A stretch of DNA of 64,000 bases. Origin: JAWKWH01 sp963669455 (GTDB lineage Bacteria > Pseudomonadota > Alphaproteobacteria > Rhizobiales > Rhizobiaceae). How positions within the stretch are numbered: position 1 is the stretch's first letter; every line of letters begins with the position of its first letter. The stretch covers positions 1,240,001 to 1,304,000 of the forward strand of contig OY770026.1 of the NCBI GenBank assembly GCA_963669455.1. Direction: 5' to 3'. A model generated the notes under the pieces. That model ran no database searches. It had not been told where the DNA came from and saw only the letters and a program-made list of their open reading frames with translations. Positions 8,709 to 17,465 of the stretch are shown here, piece by piece. The translations under genes and the position numbers were made by a program.

Positions 8709-9386
8709 CTACCGGTTATCGCTCTTGTCTTTGAAAATATGTTTCGCCCGTTTGGTAGCCTGGCCTATGTGGTCGATCATCCGGGAAACCGTCAGGTCGA
8801 CGTTGCCGTCGTGCACAGCATCGAGAAGTGCGCGGTGCTCTTTTGCGTGAGCAAAGGCAAGCTCGGGGTTTTCTGACAGGTAGTTGACCAGCCGGTAATG
8901 AATGATCCGGGCCATCCCGGTATATTGGTAGGAGATGATCTGGATCGTGCGGCGAAGCGGCGAGGGTTCCAGAAGTGCTAGATGAAACTTCTTGTTCAAC
9001 TCCGCCTTGGCCCAAAGATCAGTACAATCGGCATCTTCAGCCAGTATCGCTTCGCACTGTTCCAGTGTTTCACTTGTATGACGTGGAACCGCGTCCTTTA
9101 AGACTTCGCATTCCAGCGCCTGACGGATCATGTTGATCTCGTAAAGGTCGTTTTGGTCTATCCGCGCAATGATGGGGCTTCTACGCGGGCGCAATTCGAT
9201 CAGATCCTCACCGGCGAGCATGCGCACCGCTTCGCGCACCGGCGCGATACTGACCCCTAACTCATCGGCCAATGGCATGATCTTGAGCTCTGATTCCGCT
9301 TCAAGCTGGCCGGACAGGATGCGCAGTTTGAGTATTTCATAGATCGCGCGCGGGCCGTCGCCATAATTGATCAGCTTCTGATCCAT
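8709..9386 (-). CDS. GntR-family transcriptional regulator, FCD (FadR) subfamily
   Basis: The product is about 225 residues. The N-terminal winged helix covers residues ~10-75 (YGDGPRAIYEILKLRILSGQ, then LADELGVSIAPVREAVRMLA, the GntR recognition-helix signature). The all-helical FCD ligand-binding domain follows, with metal-binding-type residues in EIN.IRQALEC, EL.KKFHLALLE and HAKEHRALLDAVHDGN. FCD regulators usually repress catabolic operons and respond to sugar acids or organic acids. It is divergent from the sugar ABC operon, with a perfect 24-bp palindrome between them, so it very probably controls that operon. The ATG at 9386 has a GGAGAAAT ribosome site; the open frame to 9542 is not used. 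Confidence 0.9.
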   Translation of the reverse strand: MDQKLINYGDGPRAIYEILKLRILSGQLEAESELKIMPLADELGVSIAPVREAVRMLAGEDLIELRPRRSPIIARIDQNDLYEINMIRQALECEVLKDAVPRHTSETLEQCEAILAEDADCTDLWAKAELNKKFHLALLEPSPLRRTIQIISYQYTGMARIIHYRLVNYLSENPELAFAHAKEHRALLDAVHDGNVDLTVSRMIDHIGQATKRAKHIFKDKSDNR

Positions 9387-9561
9387 TTGAAATATTTCTC
9401 CGTCGTCATTTCGCCACACGTTTTTCCACAAACGCAGTTTAGCCCAAGGGCTCATGCCCGGCGGCCAAACAAGCCTTGATGCTGTCACGGGGGCAGGGCC
9501 ACACCCGAATCTTGCCGCCGCTATTGACTCCTTAAACCGCATGTGATTTCAAAATGCGAGG

Positions 9562-9585
9562 TAATAGATAATCGATTATCTATTA
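9562..9585. promoter_or_regulatory. Perfect 24-bp palindrome, likely GntR/FCD operator
   Basis: The half-site TAATAGATAATC is followed immediately by its exact complement GATTATCTATTA, a perfect dyad with no spacer. It lies in the divergent intergenic region, 176 bases from the regulator start and 87 bases from the binding-protein start. Position and symmetry fit the operator of the neighbouring GntR protein. Confidence 0.75.
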
Positions 9586-9671
9586 TTCTGGAAGCCCAAA
9601 TAGGACGTTGCGTGGATTTGCATGCGGCAAGGCCGCTTTTTTCAAGTCCCGGACATGAAAGGGAGGACTAC

Positions 9672-11066
9672 ATGTCACTGAATAAACTTAGCCGGCGAAA
9701 CCTGCTCAAAACATCGGCAGCGGCAGGCCTGGCGCTTGCAGCACCTGGTATCGCGCGTGCGCAGGCAGGCAAGGAATTGAATATCGTTTTGATCACCAAT
9801 CCCTTTTCCTTCACCATCCGCGATACGCTCGCACCCATGTTCGAGGACAAGACCGGCATCAAGGTGAATGTTGAAATCACCGACTATGGCACGCTGCATC
9901 AAAAGGCGATGCTGGACGCGACAACCGGTACGAAACTCTATGATATCTATGGCCTGGACATCACATTCATCGGCCGTTTTGCGGTGGCGGGTGCCTTGCA
10001 TCAGGTCAACGATCCCAACGATGACTGGCTGGCGCGGGACGCAGGCGAATTCGGGCTGGACGGAATGATCCAGGCCGGCATCTACAATATTTGCGGTGTG
10101 AACGGGAAGGTCTATGGCCTGCCATCGTCGGCCTACAATATTCTGGCGCACTATCGTCGCGACCTGTTTGACAAGGAGGGCATTGCCTATCCGGCAAATT
10201 GGGACGAGCACCGGGAAGTGATCAAGCATTTCAGCCGTGCCCACAATCCGGGTTCGCCGACCGAACACGGTGTTGCCTTCATGGGCAAACGCGGTACGCC
10301 GATCATTCATGAGGAAATGGCCTATCACTGGGGCTTTGGCGGGTCGATTTTCGGCAAGGACCCGATGATGTTCCCGAACTTCGACAGTGAAGAGGGCATT
10401 GCAGCGGCAAGATATTACGCTTCGATGAAGGAGTTCGCACCGAAGGGTGTCGAATCTTACGAATGGGGCGACAAAACCAATTCGTTTATGCAGGGCGTCG
10501 TGCCCGTGATGATGGCATGGTCGGCCTGGGGGCCGGATCTGGAAAATCCGGAAAAAAGCCAGGGTGCGGGCAATATCGAATATCTGCCGGTACCGACGCA
10601 AAATGGCATCGACTTTACGCCATTCGGGGGCTGGGCGCAGTGTATCAGCGCCAAGACCGACAACAAGGCGGAAGCCTGGGAATGGCTCAAATGGCTGAAC
10701 AGCCGCGACACGCAAATGGTCTTTGCCAATGAAGGCACTGGCGGGCCGACACGCTGGGATGTGCTGGAAGATGGTGATTTGCAAACCAAGTTCCCGTGGT
10801 TTGCAGCTCTGGCCAAGAATGCCAAAACGGCTGAACAGGCACCTGACTGGTATATCGAGGATTACTGGCATTTCCGTACCAGGGACGAATATTATCCGGA
10901 TTTCGAGGATATTGTCGGGCTGGTGCTGAACCAGATCGTCACCGGGGATGTGGATGCCGAAGAAGGGTTGAAGCGGGCCAAGGTGGACTACTACAAAAAA
11001 CTGGTCCGTGGCGGTTTTTATGAGGCGCGTGGCCTTGAAGTTCCCGTCGATCCGGCAAGCCTCTGA
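9672..11066 (+). CDS. ABC sugar transporter, periplasmic substrate-binding protein (family 1, Tat-exported)
   Basis: The mature protein captures a carbohydrate-type ligand in the periplasm for the two permeases and the ATPase encoded next. The N terminus LSRRNLLKTSAAAGLALAAP followed by GIARAQA is a twin-arginine signal with an AxA cleavage site, so it is probably exported folded. The body (KELNIVLITNPFSFTIRD..., KTGIKVNVEITDYGTLHQK..., EAWEWLKWLNSRDTQMVFAN) is a family 1 solute-binding protein of normal length (464 residues). The ATG at 9672 has GGGAGG eight bases upstream. First gene of the island operon, downstream of the palindrome at 9562. The ligand is not predictable; the enzymes that follow suggest a sugar or polyol. 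Confidence 0.9.
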   Translation: MSLNKLSRRNLLKTSAAAGLALAAPGIARAQAGKELNIVLITNPFSFTIRDTLAPMFEDKTGIKVNVEITDYGTLHQKAMLDATTGTKLYDIYGLDITFIGRFAVAGALHQVNDPNDDWLARDAGEFGLDGMIQAGIYNICGVNGKVYGLPSSAYNILAHYRRDLFDKEGIAYPANWDEHREVIKHFSRAHNPGSPTEHGVAFMGKRGTPIIHEEMAYHWGFGGSIFGKDPMMFPNFDSEEGIAAARYYASMKEFAPKGVESYEWGDKTNSFMQGVVPVMMAWSAWGPDLENPEKSQGAGNIEYLPVPTQNGIDFTPFGGWAQCISAKTDNKAEAWEWLKWLNSRDTQMVFANEGTGGPTRWDVLEDGDLQTKFPWFAALAKNAKTAEQAPDWYIEDYWHFRTRDEYYPDFEDIVGLVLNQIVTGDVDAEEGLKRAKVDYYKKLVRGGFYEARGLEVPVDPASL

Positions 11067-11092
11067 CACCCCCGACAAGAGGTTTGAACGGT

Positions 11093-11124
11093 CCCCGGGG
11101 CATCTATCACTTTTCGCCCCGGGG
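11093..11124 (+). promoter_or_regulatory. Intercistronic hairpin after the binding-protein gene
   Basis: CCCCGGGGC (11093-11101) pairs perfectly with GCCCCGGGG (11116-11124) around a 14-base loop, with ATATTTT after it. A strong stem between a binding-protein gene and its permease genes is a common device for keeping the binding-protein mRNA more abundant, by partial termination or 3'-end protection. Confidence 0.6.
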
Positions 11125-11177
11125 ATATTTTGCCAACTTTCGACGGCAACCCTAAAAGCGCCCGCCTGGAGCATTTG

Positions 11178-12047
11178 ATGGCTGGTTTATCAGCAAAGTC
11201 CCATCTTAGAGGCCTGCCATTTGTGGCGCCTGCCTTCCTGTATCTGTTGGCGATTACCATCGTCCCGACAGTCATGCTGGTGCGCTATGCCTTCAGCGAC
11301 TGGGAGATCGGGGATTTCGGCGGCATTCAATTTGTCGGCTTCGAGACTTTTGCCCTGGTGCTGGAAAACCCCATCACGGTCGACAATTTCAAGGCGACCA
11401 TTGTCTATGTGGCTGCCGCCGTTTTGGCTGAACTGATACTAGGCCTGTTGATTGCGCTGGTGCTGGTCAAGAGCTTTCGCGGTGCCGGACTGATCCGCAC
11501 GCTGCTGATCGCGCCGGTTATCATGGTGCCTATCGGGGCGGGTTTTGTCTGGCGCTATATTCTCAGCCCCGATCTGGGTGTCGTGAACTGGGCCATGGAG
11601 GGTCTCGGTCTTCCATACATACAGTGGTTCGGTGCGAAGCCCTGGGCGATGTGGAGTGTCGTTATTGCCGATGTTTGGCAATGGACCCCCTTCGTGATGT
11701 TGATCCTGTTGGCGGGTCTCGTGGCCATTCCGCAATCTCTCTACGAGGCTGCGGAAATGGATGGCGCAACGGCGCTGCAGAAATTTACCCACGTCACCCT
11801 GCCGCTGCTTTGGCCAACCATCGCTGTCGCGGCAGTCTTGCGGTTTATCTGGGCGATGAAAAGTTTTGACACGATCTTTGCCATGACGCGGGGTGGTCCT
11901 GGAACATACACCTCGATCCTCAATTTCGAGATCTACAAGGAAGCGTTTTTGAAATTCCACACCTCCTATGCAGCGGCGATGGGGGTGTTGTTGTTGATCT
12001 TTACGATCGTGGTCACCCGCCTGATCTTGAGCTTCGTGAAGGACTGA
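11178..12047 (+). CDS. ABC sugar transporter permease (CUT1, MalF/UgpA type)
   Basis: About 289 residues with six predicted membrane helices (first FVAPAFLYLLAITIVPTVML). The permease EAA loop reads EAAEMDGATALQKFTHVTLP, the docking site for the ATPase. The GGPGTYTSIL segment near the end is typical of MalF-like subunits. I chose the ATG at 11178 because it has GGAG six bases upstream; the frame extends to 11130. It forms the membrane channel with the next permease, four bases downstream. Confidence 0.92.
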   Translation: MAGLSAKSHLRGLPFVAPAFLYLLAITIVPTVMLVRYAFSDWEIGDFGGIQFVGFETFALVLENPITVDNFKATIVYVAAAVLAELILGLLIALVLVKSFRGAGLIRTLLIAPVIMVPIGAGFVWRYILSPDLGVVNWAMEGLGLPYIQWFGAKPWAMWSVVIADVWQWTPFVMLILLAGLVAIPQSLYEAAEMDGATALQKFTHVTLPLLWPTIAVAAVLRFIWAMKSFDTIFAMTRGGPGTYTSILNFEIYKEAFLKFHTSYAAAMGVLLLIFTIVVTRLILSFVKD

Positions 12048-12051
12048 CCCG

Positions 12052-12873
12052 ATGACAAAAGCAATCGAGCGCATCGGTGTCTGGGGCTTTATGGCGATCG
12101 TCCTGTTTTTCTTTCTTTTCCCGCTGTTCTGGATGATCCTGATGGGATTTAAGAACCAGGCGCAGGCCTTCTCTGACCCGCCCCTGTTCCTGTTTACGCC
12201 GACGCTGGAAAACTTCGTTTTCGGTTTTGAGACACTCGGCTGGGGAAAGAATGTCATCAACAGTCTGATCGTGGCGACGCTGGCCACTGCAATATCGCTG
12301 ATATTGGGCGTGCCGTGCGCCTATGGCTTTGCCCGGTTCACCATCCTGGGCGACAAGCATTTGCGGTTCTGGATCCTGTCCATTGTCATGATGCCGCCGG
12401 TTGTCGCAGCGATACCGATCTTCGCCATCTGGTCGAAACTTGGGCTGATCGACACGCATCTGGGCCTGGCGCTGGCGCACACGATTTTCAACTTGCCGCT
12501 GGTGATCTGGCTGATGATCGGCTTCTTCCGCGATGTGCCGAAGGAGATTGAGGAAGCCGCCGAAATGGACGGCTGCAACGCAATCCAGACGCTGTTGTTT
12601 GTTTCCATCCCCGTTGCAAAATCGGGCCTGGCGACGGTGACCACGCTGTCATTCATCCTCTCCTGGAACGAGCTTCTCTTTGCCAACATCCTGACCCAGC
12701 GCAATGCGCAGACCCTGCCGCCGGCCATCGGCGCGCTATGGAAGGATTTCGGTCTGCTCTGGGGCCAGATCGGCGCCATCACAATGGTCGCTACCATCCC
12801 GGTGATGATTATCGGCTTTTTCCTGCAAAAACATTTGGTTTGCGGCCTGACGCTGGGCGCAGTCAAGGAATAA
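12052..12873 (+). CDS. ABC sugar transporter permease (CUT1, MalG/UgpE type)
   Basis: A 273-residue inner-membrane subunit with six helices and the EAA loop EIEEAAEMDGCNAIQTLLFV. The N-terminal segment (MAIVLFFFLFPLFWMILMGFK) is the classic MalG-type first helix. It starts four bases after the first permease stop and ends 13 bases before the ATPase gene, so the transport genes form a tight operon. Confidence 0.92.
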   Translation: MTKAIERIGVWGFMAIVLFFFLFPLFWMILMGFKNQAQAFSDPPLFLFTPTLENFVFGFETLGWGKNVINSLIVATLATAISLILGVPCAYGFARFTILGDKHLRFWILSIVMMPPVVAAIPIFAIWSKLGLIDTHLGLALAHTIFNLPLVIWLMIGFFRDVPKEIEEAAEMDGCNAIQTLLFVSIPVAKSGLATVTTLSFILSWNELLFANILTQRNAQTLPPAIGALWKDFGLLWGQIGAITMVATIPVMIIGFFLQKHLVCGLTLGAVKE

Positions 12874-12886
12874 CCGGAAAGACACT

Positions 12887-13945
12887 ATGGCAACTGTTAC
12901 ACTGAAACAGATCAAGAAAAGCTACGGCAGTTTGCAGGTGGTGCATGGCATTGATCTTGATGTCGCCGATGGTGAATTCATTGTCCTGCTTGGCCCTTCT
13001 GGATGCGGAAAATCCACCGTCCTGCGAATGATCGCCGGGCTGGAGGATGTGACCGGTGGTGCCATCGAAATAGGCGCGCGCGACGTGACTTCCATGCGTG
13101 CCAAGGATCGCGGCGTTGCCATGGTTTTCCAGAACTATGCCCTTTATCCGCACAAAACCGTTCGCGAGAACATGGCGTTCGGGTTGAAGCTGGCCAAGGT
13201 GCCGAAAGACGAGATTACGCGCAAAGTCGGTGAAATTGCCGATATTCTCGAACTTGGTCCGCTGCTTGATCGCAAACCGGGACAATTGTCCGGCGGTCAG
13301 CGCCAGCGCGTCGCCATGGGCCGTGCCATGGTTCGCACGCCGGATGTCTTTTTGTTCGATGAGCCTTTGTCCAATCTCGACGCCAAGCTGCGCGCGCATA
13401 TGCGTATCGAGCTTCGCCAGCTTCATCAGCAGTTAAAAACAACCACGGTCTATGTCACGCACGATCAGGTCGAGGCGATGACGCTTGCCGATCGCATCGT
13501 CATCATGCGCGATGGGCATATCGAGCAAATCGGTTCGCCGCGTGAAGTCTTCAGGCGGCCCAACTCCGTTTTCGTGGCGTCCTTTATCGGCAGCCCGTCG
13601 ATGAACTTGCTGGCGATGAATGTAAACGATGCGGGCCTTCTTACCGCTGGCGGGATGACGCTGACACCGCCATCTGATCGTCCCCTGCAACCAGGACAGG
13701 CGGTCATGGTCGGTATCCGCCCGAATGATATTTCGATCTGCAAGGATGAAGGGACGGAGGCTGAGGTTGCTGTCGTCGAGCTTCTTGGCTCCAACGCGGT
13801 TCTAGCACTGAAAGCCGGCGGGCTTAATCTGATCGCCGAGGTTGATGGCGCCACGATGATCGCGCCGGGCGATGCTTTGCGCATCACCGCCGCCGCCGAT
13901 GCGCTGCATGTGTTTGACGCTGAAAGCGAACGGAGGATCAATTGA
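12887..13945 (+). CDS. ABC sugar transporter ATPase (MalK/UgpC type)
   Basis: A 352-residue ATPase that powers the importer. Walker A GPSGCGKST (~residue 37), Q-loop VFQNYALYPHKTV, signature LSGGQRQRVAMGRAMV, Walker B VFLFDEPLSNLDAKLR and the switch His in VYVTHDQVEAMT are all intact. The C-terminal OB-type regulatory domain (GIRPNDISICKDE...) is present as in MalK. Its stop overlaps the TTG start of the next gene (TTGA), so transport and catabolic genes are translationally linked. Confidence 0.95.
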   Translation: MATVTLKQIKKSYGSLQVVHGIDLDVADGEFIVLLGPSGCGKSTVLRMIAGLEDVTGGAIEIGARDVTSMRAKDRGVAMVFQNYALYPHKTVRENMAFGLKLAKVPKDEITRKVGEIADILELGPLLDRKPGQLSGGQRQRVAMGRAMVRTPDVFLFDEPLSNLDAKLRAHMRIELRQLHQQLKTTTVYVTHDQVEAMTLADRIVIMRDGHIEQIGSPREVFRRPNSVFVASFIGSPSMNLLAMNVNDAGLLTAGGMTLTPPSDRPLQPGQAVMVGIRPNDISICKDEGTEAEVAVVELLGSNAVLALKAGGLNLIAEVDGATMIAPGDALRITAAADALHVFDAESERRIN

Positions 13946-14385
13946 GAAATCGTGCATGCCTTGATGCGGTGCTCGATACGCTGATACCGCCAAACACCGA
14001 GCGCGCCATTCCAGGGGCGGGCGAAGCCAATGTCGCCGAATTCATAGAACAGCACGTGGCGGCTGATGCAACGCTTTGCAAACTGTTCGATGATGGTTTT
14101 GCGTATCTGGGTGATATGTCGGCGGATAGGTTTGAACTATTACCGGAAGAATTACAGATAACCTATTTACAAGGTTTGGAAAAATCGAAACCTGATTTCT
14201 TCGCTGAACTAATACGGCTTACCTATATGGGTTACTACAGCCGCCCGGAAATACGCCGCCTGCTTGGCCTTTCAGGCAAGCCTGTGCATCCCGCCGGTTA
14301 TGATGTGGCTTTGGAACCGCCTGAACTTTTGTCCGAGCTGACCGCCCCGGTCCGCGCGCGCGGAGAGGTTTATCGCGATGTCTGA
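13942..14385 (+). CDS. Small subunit of a GMC dehydrogenase (gluconate 2-dehydrogenase subunit 3-like)
   Basis: A 147-residue protein with ALDAVLDTLIPPNTERAIPGA-type N terminus ('DTLIPP' followed by a Pro/Gly turn), matching the small gamma subunits that accompany flavin-dependent sugar or aldonate dehydrogenases. Those subunits normally carry the export signal and stabilise the catalytic subunit. I see no obvious signal peptide here, which is odd for the family. The start is a TTG at 13942 with GGAGGATCAA just upstream; no ATG is available near the N terminus. It overlaps the ATPase gene by 4 bases and the GMC gene by 8 bases, so all three are coupled. Confidence 0.75.
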   Translation: MRNRACLDAVLDTLIPPNTERAIPGAGEANVAEFIEQHVAADATLCKLFDDGFAYLGDMSADRFELLPEELQITYLQGLEKSKPDFFAELIRLTYMGYYSRPEIRRLLGLSGKPVHPAGYDVALEPPELLSELTAPVRARGEVYRDV

Positions 14386-15997
14386 CGATGTTGTCGATGT
14401 CCTGATTGTCGGCGCCGGCGCGTCGGGTGCAGCGATTGCCTGGTCGCTGCTGGAAACACGGATGCGCATCTTATGCCTTGAACAGGGTCCGCATATGCCG
14501 GACAAGGATTTTCCCTCGCGCCGCACCGATTATGAACTGGCGCGATATGGCGAATTTTCCTGTGATCCCAATGTGCGCGGGCTGAAGCAGGACTATCCGG
14601 TCAATTCCAAGGACAGTTGCATCACGCCGACAAACTGGAATGGCGTCGGTGGCTCGACCATCAATTTTACCGGCCACTGGCCAAGGATGCGGCCGAGCGA
14701 TTTCCGGACCAAAACACTTGATGGTGTCGCCGAGGACTGGCCGGTTGATTATCATACGCTGGCACCATTTTATGATCTGAATGACCGCAACACGGGTGTC
14801 TCTGGCCTTGCCGGCAATCCGGCCTATCCGCCCTACAGTCCGGACCTGCCACCCATTCCCATCGGCAAGCTTGGTCAGACCCTGGCCCGGGGGTTTAACA
14901 AGATGGGCTGGCATTGGTGGCCGTCTGATGCCGCGATCCTCAGCCAGGATCATGGCGGGCGGCAGAAATGCGTGAACGCCGGCACGTGCGATCTGGGTTG
15001 TGCCGCCGGCGCGAAGGGCGGGACAAATTTCACCTATTGGCCAATTCTTGAACAGGCAGGCGTTGAGCTGCGCACAGAATGCCGGGTGCGCGAGATCCTC
15101 GTCGATCAGGAGACGGGTTTTGCCACCGGTGTTCTGTATCACGGCGCGGACGGACAGGTTCATGAACAAAAGGCCGAGCTGGTGATCATGGCATGCAACG
15201 GCATTGGCACACCGCGCCTGCTGCTGCATTCAAAATCGAAACTGTTTCCCGATGGCCTTGCCAACCGGTCCGGCCTGGTGGGCAAGAACCTGATGTTCCA
15301 TCCGTTGCGCGGTGTTTCCGGTGTGTTTGATGAGCCGATGAAGGGGCACGAAGGCCCGATGGCGTGCTCCATCCTCAGTCATGAATTCTATGAAACCGAT
15401 CCTGCCCGTGACTTCGTGCGCGGCTATGGTCTTTATTCCGGCCGTTCAACCACGCCGATGACCTTTGCCCTTGGCGGCTTTGGCATCGATAACCCCATCG
15501 CCTGGGGTGCGGAACACCGCGATATCATGGACAACATCTACCCCAATCTCGCCGGTTTGACGGTGGTGAGCGAAGATTTGCCGGAGGAGGTGAATTGCGT
15601 CACGCTGGATCCGGATCTCACCGACAGTGACGGTATTCCGGCACCGAAAGTCTCCTACCGGCTGGGCGAAAATACCTTGCGGATGCTGAAGCATGGCGAG
15701 GATCGGGCCGCCGAAATTCTGACCGCCGCAGGGGCGAGGAAAATCCTCGGCAAAAATGACGGCAAAGTCTGGTGGCGGGCCGGATGGCACCAGATGGGTA
15801 CCTGCCGTATGGGCGACGATCCCGGGACATCGGTGGTGAATGGCTGGGGCCGCTGCCACGACGTCAAAAACCTGTTCATCGTCGATGGCTCGATTTTCGT
15901 CACTGCCGGGGCGGTCAACCCCACATCAACGATCCAGGCGCTGGCGCTTTACATCGGTGACCGGATCAAAACCAACATTGCAACTCTGTTTGATTGA
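14378..15997 (+). CDS. GMC-family FAD-dependent dehydrogenase (catalytic subunit)
   Basis: A 539-residue flavoprotein that oxidises a sugar, polyol or aldonate. The FAD-binding dinucleotide fold is at the start (VDVLIVGAGASGAAIAWSLL). WNGVGGSTINFTGHWPR is the GMC flavin-contact signature. The catalytic His region is GWHQMGTCRMG near the C terminus, with VVDGSIFVTAGAVNPTSTIQAL closing the FAD domain. CVNAGTCDLGCAAGAKGG supplies a Cys cluster like that of FAD-dependent glucose and gluconate dehydrogenases, which hold a small iron-sulphur centre. The small subunit is encoded just upstream, but no cytochrome c subunit follows, so the electron acceptor is unclear. Confidence 0.88.
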   Translation: MSDDVVDVLIVGAGASGAAIAWSLLETRMRILCLEQGPHMPDKDFPSRRTDYELARYGEFSCDPNVRGLKQDYPVNSKDSCITPTNWNGVGGSTINFTGHWPRMRPSDFRTKTLDGVAEDWPVDYHTLAPFYDLNDRNTGVSGLAGNPAYPPYSPDLPPIPIGKLGQTLARGFNKMGWHWWPSDAAILSQDHGGRQKCVNAGTCDLGCAAGAKGGTNFTYWPILEQAGVELRTECRVREILVDQETGFATGVLYHGADGQVHEQKAELVIMACNGIGTPRLLLHSKSKLFPDGLANRSGLVGKNLMFHPLRGVSGVFDEPMKGHEGPMACSILSHEFYETDPARDFVRGYGLYSGRSTTPMTFALGGFGIDNPIAWGAEHRDIMDNIYPNLAGLTVVSEDLPEEVNCVTLDPDLTDSDGIPAPKVSYRLGENTLRMLKHGEDRAAEILTAAGARKILGKNDGKVWWRAGWHQMGTCRMGDDPGTSVVNGWGRCHDVKNLFIVDGSIFVTAGAVNPTSTIQALALYIGDRIKTNIATLFD

Positions 15998-16004
15998 GGG
16001 TCAT

Positions 16005-17465
16005 ATGAAATTTCCAACAAAAATGTATCTGGATGGCGAACTGGCCGATGGCCAAGGCGTTGTTGGCGTTCAAAACCCCGCCACGGAAGAACAGATAGCT
16101 TTTGTTGCCGCGGCGGGACCGGACGATGTGCAAAAGGCCCTTGAAAGCGCGCGTCTTGCGGCTTCTTCGTGGGGTGCCACGTCAATCGCCGAGCGTCAGG
16201 AATGGATGCGCAAGCTGCGCGACGAGGTGATTGCAAACGAAGAATATATCCGCCTTTGCGTGCACCACGAGATGGGCAAGCCATGGGCGCAGACATTCGA
16301 GGACTGGGACCGGCTGGTCGTTTCGCTCGATTTCTATGCGGAAGAAATCGCCCGTTTTCATGACTTTAGTCTGGCCGACCGGGCCGGGACCCACGCTCAT
16401 CGCATGGTCTATGAGCCTGCCGGCGTTGCGGTCGCATTTCTGGCCTGGAATTTTCCTGTTTTAAACATTGCCTTCAAGCTCGGCCCGGCCATGGCGGCCG
16501 GCTGCCCGATCATCATCCGCCCATCCAGTGAAACGCCGGTATCAGCTTATGCGGTCGCCGAACTGTGCGCGAAAATCGACCTGCCCAAAGGTGTTGTGCA
16601 GATCCTTGCGACCAAAGACTACGAAACGGCGAATGCGCTTTCTGCCTCCCCCATCCCGGCGGTTCTGACCCTGATAGGGTCAACCGAAACCGGAAAACAG
16701 ATCATCCGGGAGGGTGCGACCTCGATCAAGAAATACGCCATGGAACTTGGTGGCAATGCGCCGGTGTTAGTGTTTGACGATGCCGATCTGGACACGGCGG
16801 CGAATGTGGTTTGCGGTATCAAATTTTCCAACGCTGGGCAGATCTGCGTTTCGCCCAACCGGGTCTATGTCCATCAATCGGTGCTGGAGGCGTTTACCGC
16901 AAAAGTGGTTGCACAGGCCAAAGCAGCAAAAATGGGCTGGGACAAGGGGGTTGATATCACTACCGGCCCGCTGATCAATGCTCGCGCTTTTGAGCAGATC
17001 AAAGGGCTTGTCGATGACGCGGTGGCTGAAGGCGCCAGCCTTCTTGCCGGGGGGGACAGGCCGCCCACGCTGAACCGAGGCCATTATCTCGCCCCGACCG
17101 TTCTTGGCAACGTAACCGAGACCATGGGCGTCTACCGTGAGGAAACCTTCGGTCCGATCATCAGCATCATCCCGTTTGATAGCGAAGACGATCTGCTGCG
17201 TCAGGCAAATGATTGCGGCGATGGCGGTCTGACGGCCTATGTGTTTACAGCCGATCTGGCCCGGGCCGAACGATATGCCGCCAAGCTGCGCTATGGCGAG
17301 GTGCAGATCAACGGTGTGAAATACGACATTGATCTGCCGCATGGCGGGATCGGTTATGCCGGGATCGGGCATGATTGTTCCTACCTCGCGCTGCACGATT
17401 ATCTGGTGTTGAAGCGGGTCACCAGAGCACTGGATACCGCCCGGTTCGAAGGGCTGAACGCATGA
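16005..17465 (+). CDS. NAD(P)-dependent aldehyde dehydrogenase
   Basis: A 486-residue member of the ALDH superfamily that oxidises an aldehyde to the acid. The catalytic Cys is in FSNAGQICVSPNRVYVH, the catalytic Glu in AMELGGNAPVLVFDDADLD, and the coenzyme loop is IGSTETGKQIIREGA. It resembles semialdehyde dehydrogenases of sugar-acid and dicarboxylate pathways, but substrate cannot be assigned. The ATG at 16005 has GAGGGTCAT in front and is 7 bases after the GMC stop. The ATGA overlap with the following dehydratase gene shows coupling. Context suggests it handles an aldehyde made in the same island pathway. Confidence 0.92.
   Translation: MKFPTKMYLDGELADGQGVVGVQNPATEEQIAFVAAAGPDDVQKALESARLAASSWGATSIAERQEWMRKLRDEVIANEEYIRLCVHHEMGKPWAQTFEDWDRLVVSLDFYAEEIARFHDFSLADRAGTHAHRMVYEPAGVAVAFLAWNFPVLNIAFKLGPAMAAGCPIIIRPSSETPVSAYAVAELCAKIDLPKGVVQILATKDYETANALSASPIPAVLTLIGSTETGKQIIREGATSIKKYAMELGGNAPVLVFDDADLDTAANVVCGIKFSNAGQICVSPNRVYVHQSVLEAFTAKVVAQAKAAKMGWDKGVDITTGPLINARAFEQIKGLVDDAVAEGASLLAGGDRPPTLNRGHYLAPTVLGNVTETMGVYREETFGPIISIIPFDSEDDLLRQANDCGDGGLTAYVFTADLARAERYAAKLRYGEVQINGVKYDIDLPHGGIGYAGIGHDCSYLALHDYLVLKRVTRALDTARFEGLNA

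Noticed and set aside
9675..11174. 499-residue minus-strand frame across the ABC binding-protein gene
   Set aside because: The plus-strand frame has a signal peptide, a ribosome site and full family-1 similarity; the minus frame shows no recognisable domain.
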